A model generated the notes under the pieces. It saw only the letters and a list, made by a program, of their open reading frames with translations. It ran no database searches and was not told the DNA's origin. DNA of 64,000 nt from Paraburkholderia adhaesiva (lineage in GTDB: Bacteria > Pseudomonadota > Gammaproteobacteria > Burkholderiales > Burkholderiaceae): NCBI RefSeq assembly GCF_021390575.1, contig NZ_JAJEJQ010000002.1, positions 1,674,001 through 1,738,000 on the forward strand, written 5' to 3'. The position numbers and the translations under genes are program-made. Positions 61,138 to 64,000 of the stretch are shown here, piece after piece; positions within the stretch are counted from its first letter, which is position 1; every line of letters begins with the position of its first letter.

Positions 61138-61992
61138 ATGAAAACACTCGACCTCGATGCGGTGCGAGCCTTTGTGCTGGTCGCCGAGCTGCGCAGCTTC
61201 ACGCGCGCCGCCGACGCGCTCGACACCACGCAATCGGCCGTCAGTCTCAAGCTCAAGCGCCTCGAAGGCCACCTCGGAAGGCGGTTGCTCGAACGAACGC
61301 CTCGCGTCGTGCGGCTTTCGGCGGATGGACTCGCGTTCCTCGGCGCGGCGCGCGATCTGCTGGGCGCGCACGAGCGAGCGCTCGGCATGCTGGCCGATGA
61401 CGAGCGGCGGCTCTCGCTGGGCCTGAGCGAGCACGTCGCCGACGCGCAGCTCGCACGACAGCTTGCGAGCCTGCGCGCTCATGATCCTGGGCTCGTGATC
61501 GAACTGCATCTTGGCCTCTCGGCGGCGCTGGTCGCGCAATACGACGAGCGCCGGTTCGACGCGGTGATCGTGCGCCAGGAGGAAAGCGAGATGCCGCGCG
61601 CCGATGCCCAGCCGCTCTTCGCCGAGCCGCTTGTCTGGCTTGCGGCACCAGGATTCCAGTGGCAACCGGACGGCACGCCGCTGCCGCTCGCGCTGCTGGC
61701 GGGGCCGTGTGCCGTGCGCGCGACCGCCATCCGCGCGCTCGACGCGGCGCAAATCGGCTGGAGCGAGGTGTTCGTGGGCGGTGGGGTCGCCGCGGTCGGC
61801 GCAGCGCTGGAGGCGGGGCTGGCGATTTCGCCGCTCGCGCGGCGCGTGGCGCCCCGTGGGCTCGTCGACGTGGGAGCGCGGTTCGGATTGCCCACGCTGC
61901 CCGCTTCGCGCGTGCTGATGTACTCGCGGGTCCGTGAGCCGCGCTCTGCGGCCACGCTGCAATTGTTTGCAGCCAGTCTGGAGGCAGGGTGA
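61138..61992 (+). CDS. LysR-family transcriptional regulator
   Basis: 284 aa. HTH at the N terminus (LDAVRAFVLVAELRSFTRAADALDTTQSAVSLKLKRLEGHLGRRLLERTPR), followed by a shortish effector domain (LGLSEHVADAQLARQLASLRAHDPGLVIELHLG). It is divergent from the tautomerase gene with a T-N11-A dyad in the 97-bp gap, so it very likely controls that gene and itself. Inducer unknown. Confidence 0.92.
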   Translation: MKTLDLDAVRAFVLVAELRSFTRAADALDTTQSAVSLKLKRLEGHLGRRLLERTPRVVRLSADGLAFLGAARDLLGAHERALGMLADDERRLSLGLSEHVADAQLARQLASLRAHDPGLVIELHLGLSAALVAQYDERRFDAVIVRQEESEMPRADAQPLFAEPLVWLAAPGFQWQPDGTPLPLALLAGPCAVRATAIRALDAAQIGWSEVFVGGGVAAVGAALEAGLAISPLARRVAPRGLVDVGARFGLPTLPASRVLMYSRVREPRSAATLQLFAASLEAG

Positions 61993-62014
61993 GCGCACGC
62001 CGGCGCTCGTATCG

Positions 62015-62659
62015 TCAGTGCAGAATCGGGGGCAGTGCCTGCGGTTGCGCAATCGCGGGACTATGCGGCTGGACAGCCGGTGCGGAAGGCGTCTGGGCGA
62101 CAACCTTGTCATGCGGTGCAGGGAGCGCCTCGGTAGGCTTTGACGCGTTCGCAGCCGGGGCGTGTGCGGGCACGGAATGCACCGAGCTCGCGGCCGGTTG
62201 TTGTCGGGTTGAACGCGCCGTGCTGGCGTGGACTTGAGGCGCGTGTTGTACGCTCGCCCGCGTTGTGCTCGCGTGAGGCTCGGCGTGCCGTGCGGTTGCG
62301 TCGGGCTGCGTGTGTCGCGCCGAGGCGTGAGCCTTGCGCGAATGCGGATCGCCGTGCGTTGCAGCGGCGCTCCGCTCTCCGGAACGCGGTGACTTGTGCC
62401 CGCCCGCCTTTTTCGCAGTCATCGTGGCGGTGCCCGCGGCCTTGCTCTTCGCCTTGCTGGCCGACTTCGCGCCATGGCTGCGTTCACTATGCGTCACGTG
62501 ATGCGCACTGCCGCTCCGTGCATGAACCTGCGCGCCATGCTTGCCTGCATGCGCCGCCCCCTGACGAGCCTCAGGCGGGTTCCAGGTCTCCTTGACCTGC
62601 CCGGCTGCCATCGCCGTCGACATCCACATTGCCGCGACCAACACTGCTACTGCCCGCAC
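62015..62659 (-). CDS. Exported His/Ala/Ser-rich low-complexity protein
   Basis: About 214 aa. The N-terminal signal peptide is VRAVAVLVAAMWMSTAMAAG. The mature protein is almost entirely low complexity: Ala, His, Ser, Lys and Arg, with many HA/HS pairs (KHGAQVHARSGSAHHVTHSERSHGAKSASKAKS), and a Pro/Gln-rich end. I place the start at GTG 62659 because AGGAGG is just upstream; an ATG at 62683 would be eight codons longer. Function unknown; metal binding through the histidines or cell-wall association are possibilities. Confidence 0.65.
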   Translation of the reverse strand: MRAVAVLVAAMWMSTAMAAGQVKETWNPPEARQGAAHAGKHGAQVHARSGSAHHVTHSERSHGAKSASKAKSKAAGTATMTAKKAGGHKSPRSGERSAAATHGDPHSRKAHASARHTQPDATARHAEPHASTTRASVQHAPQVHASTARSTRQQPAASSVHSVPAHAPAANASKPTEALPAPHDKVVAQTPSAPAVQPHSPAIAQPQALPPILH

Positions 62660-62724
62660 GCCGCCCTCCTGAACACCCGTCAAAGTCTGTCAGCTACAGG
62701 TCGGCGATTATACCCAGCCCAATC

Positions 62725-62774
62725 TTGCAATAATCCATATATGGACTAATATTTATCAAAAGTTCATATTAGGA
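62725..62774 (+). promoter_or_regulatory. Promoter with paired palindromic operators of RES-Xre operon
   Basis: -35 TTGCAA (62725-62730), 16-bp spacer, -10 TAATAT (62747-62752). TCCATATATGGA (62734-62745) is a perfect 12-bp palindrome inside the spacer. TTCATATTAGGA (62763-62774) is an imperfect copy just before the antitoxin ATG, centre-to-centre distance 29 bp. This is typical of toxin-antitoxin autoregulation. Confidence 0.7.
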
Positions 62775-62781
62775 CTCAATC

Positions 62782-63216
62782 ATGCCGCACGCGTCCGCCG
62801 CTTCGTCAGCCACGCCTGCTCGACGACCAGGCGCAGAACCCTCGCTCACGGAGATGTCCGCGGCTGGCTTGCGTGCCTTCTTCAAAATCGCGCACGACTG
62901 GGACCTGGGCGTCGACGAGCAGATCGTGCTGCTCGGTTCGCCGGGCCGCTCGACGTTCTTCAAGTGGAAGCACGCGCCGGAAAGCGCGCGCCTTGGCCGC
63001 GACACGCTCGAGCGTCTGTCGCTGCTGCTCGGCATCTACAAGGCGCTGCAGATCCTGCTGCCGCAGCCCGCCGCAGCCGATGCCTGGGTCAAGCGTCCCA
63101 ACAGCGCACCGCCGTTTGGCGGGCGGCGCGCGCTCGACCGCATGCTGGCGGGCAATATCAGCGATCTCGTGGCCGTGCGTCAGTACCTCGATGCGATGCG
63201 GGGCTCATGGGCGTGA
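62782..63216 (+). CDS. Xre/MbcA/ParS-type antitoxin of RES-Xre system
   Basis: 144 aa. An N-terminal helical Xre-like DNA-binding part (SLTEMSAAGLRAFFKIAHDWDLGVDEQIVLLGSPGRSTFFKWK) is followed by the DUF2384 toxin-binding C-terminal domain (LERLSLLLGIYKALQILLP ... WVKRPNSAPPFGGRRALDRMLAGNISDLVAVRQYLDAMRG). It neutralises the downstream RES toxin and represses the operon. AGGA lies seven bases before the ATG. It overlaps the toxin gene by ten bases. Confidence 0.93.
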   Translation: MPHASAASSATPARRPGAEPSLTEMSAAGLRAFFKIAHDWDLGVDEQIVLLGSPGRSTFFKWKHAPESARLGRDTLERLSLLLGIYKALQILLPQPAAADAWVKRPNSAPPFGGRRALDRMLAGNISDLVAVRQYLDAMRGSWA

Positions 63217-63914
63217 CGCAGGCGAACTGGCAAGACCGCTGGCGCAGCGCGCCGCTCGCGTGGACGCCCGCGTACCGCGTGATTCCCACCCGCTTTCCCG
63301 CCGTGAACCTGTTCGACCGCGTGGCGTCGCCAGAGGACTTCGACGCCCTCTACGCGCTCGAAGCGCTGACCAACGACCGGCTGCGCACCGAAACCGGCGA
63401 CCTCGATCTCGTGCCGCGCGAAGAACGCCGCTTCGGGCCCGGCTACGGACCGATCATGGCGGCGTTCACCCACCTGAATCCGCTGGGCAGCCGCTTTTCG
63501 GACGGCACCTACGGAGTGTTCTATTGCGCTCGCTCGCGCGAAACCGCGATCGCGGAGACGCGCTATCACTCCGGGCTGTTTCTCGCCGCGACCAGCGAGC
63601 CGCCACTGCGTCAGCAGATGCGTCTCTACACCGTCGCGGCTGAAGGCGACGTGGTGGATCTGCGCGGCGATCCCACGCTGGATCCCACGGTGCTGTCCCC
63701 CGACGACTATTCGGCGGGCCAGGCGCTTGGCCGCGCAGCACGCGAGGCGGGGGCGCCCGGCATCGCGTATCCGTCGGTGCGCGACGCGGGCGGCGAATGT
63801 CTCGCGGCGCTGCGCACGTCGCTCGTGCGCGCGTGCCATCACGCTGCGTATCTGGAATACAACTGGAACGGTCACACCATCGACATGGTGTTCGAGTTAA
63901 ACCGTATCGTCTGA
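63207..63914 (+). CDS. RES-domain toxin
   Basis: 235 aa. RES domain: AYRVIPTRFPAVNLFDR (conserved Arg), RFSDGTYGVFYCARSRETAIAETRYHSG (Tyr and Glu of the family) and the distal Ser region. RES toxins use NAD+ as substrate and deplete it, causing growth arrest. The gene overlaps its antitoxin by ten bases and is translated from the ATG at 63207. Together they make a complete type II toxin-antitoxin module. Confidence 0.93.
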   Translation: MGVTQANWQDRWRSAPLAWTPAYRVIPTRFPAVNLFDRVASPEDFDALYALEALTNDRLRTETGDLDLVPREERRFGPGYGPIMAAFTHLNPLGSRFSDGTYGVFYCARSRETAIAETRYHSGLFLAATSEPPLRQQMRLYTVAAEGDVVDLRGDPTLDPTVLSPDDYSAGQALGRAAREAGAPGIAYPSVRDAGGECLAALRTSLVRACHHAAYLEYNWNGHTIDMVFELNRIV

Positions 63915-64000
63915 AGCCGGAGGTCTAAACCGCGCTGAACTGCGCCGAACCGCGCGTTCAGGGCAGCGCGAAGCCCGCCGCGCCCGCTTTGCGCGCGTCG

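Noticed and set aside
1..64000. CRISPR array or cas genes
   Set aside because: No regularly spaced short repeats or Cas motifs seen anywhere in the window.

Overview
The window reads as a piece of the main chromosome of a Burkholderia-type beta-proteobacterium (Burkholderia, Paraburkholderia or Caballeronia). The evidence is the strong G/C third-position bias, the very long Ala/Lys/Glu-rich RpoD, the APH-fold homoserine kinase next to a DUF2782 gene, the BPSS1780-type membrane protein, DUF2917 beside a MocR regulator, DUF3563, and the rpsU-yqeY-dnaG-rpoD, ispA-xseB and tsaD housekeeping genes. No plasmid or prophage functions are visible, and I see no CRISPR array.

Layout. 1-12.4 kb is accessory chromosome: a 5'-truncated pentapeptide-repeat gene, an integrase scrap, an MFS exporter divergent from a LysR regulator, a second LysR, a small membrane protein with a QorB/NmrA-type reductase, and an AraC regulator divergent from an epoxide-hydrolase-like protein, an isochorismatase-fold hydrolase and an SDR. 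A small periplasmic protein and a sugar-nucleotide-epimerase-type SDR follow. 13.1-34.5 kb is core: an atypical CAU tRNA, rpoD, dnaG, yqeY, rpsU, a BaiN/YhiN flavoprotein, tsaD, folE2, dxs-ispA-xseB (isoprenoid precursors), a Rieske oxygenase, sseA, a Tat-exported dienelactone hydrolase, ndh, polA and a LOG-family gene.

34.7-43.4 kb is a disturbed accessory stretch. A two-gene chromate transporter (chrA) is followed by a membrane O-acyltransferase. Then comes a second, decayed copy of the 3' part of the same chrA pair (start codon ATG changed to ATA), a second O-acyltransferase, an IS5-type transposase scrap and an AT-rich family-9 glycosyltransferase. This looks like a surface-polysaccharide modification island inserted between chrA and amn.

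43.4-64 kb returns to core and conserved genes: amn, DUF2782, thrB, a BPSS1780-type protein, DUF3563 (58 aa, found by hand), a PHB-depolymerase-like esterase, a PAP2 phosphatase, modE, a CYTH-CHAD protein, YdcH-type DUF465, ppk2, an NTF2-like protein, small exported proteins and a MarR-GNAT fusion. A metallophosphoesterase, MocR/DUF2917, tautomerase/LysR and a RES-Xre toxin-antitoxin pair close the window.

The most rewarding signals are regulatory or structural. They are the class II-like CAU tRNA downstream of rpoD, the roughly 0.74 kb direct repeat that brackets an acyltransferase, and paired palindromes overlaid on sigma-70 promoters in front of the MarR-GNAT gene and the RES-Xre operon. 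Also notable are a 14-bp inverted repeat between the AraC regulator and its presumed target, and polA and the LOG gene starting back to back with one base between their ATGs. I did not find a clearly unprecedented multi-gene system. All family assignments come from reading motifs by eye, without database searches.
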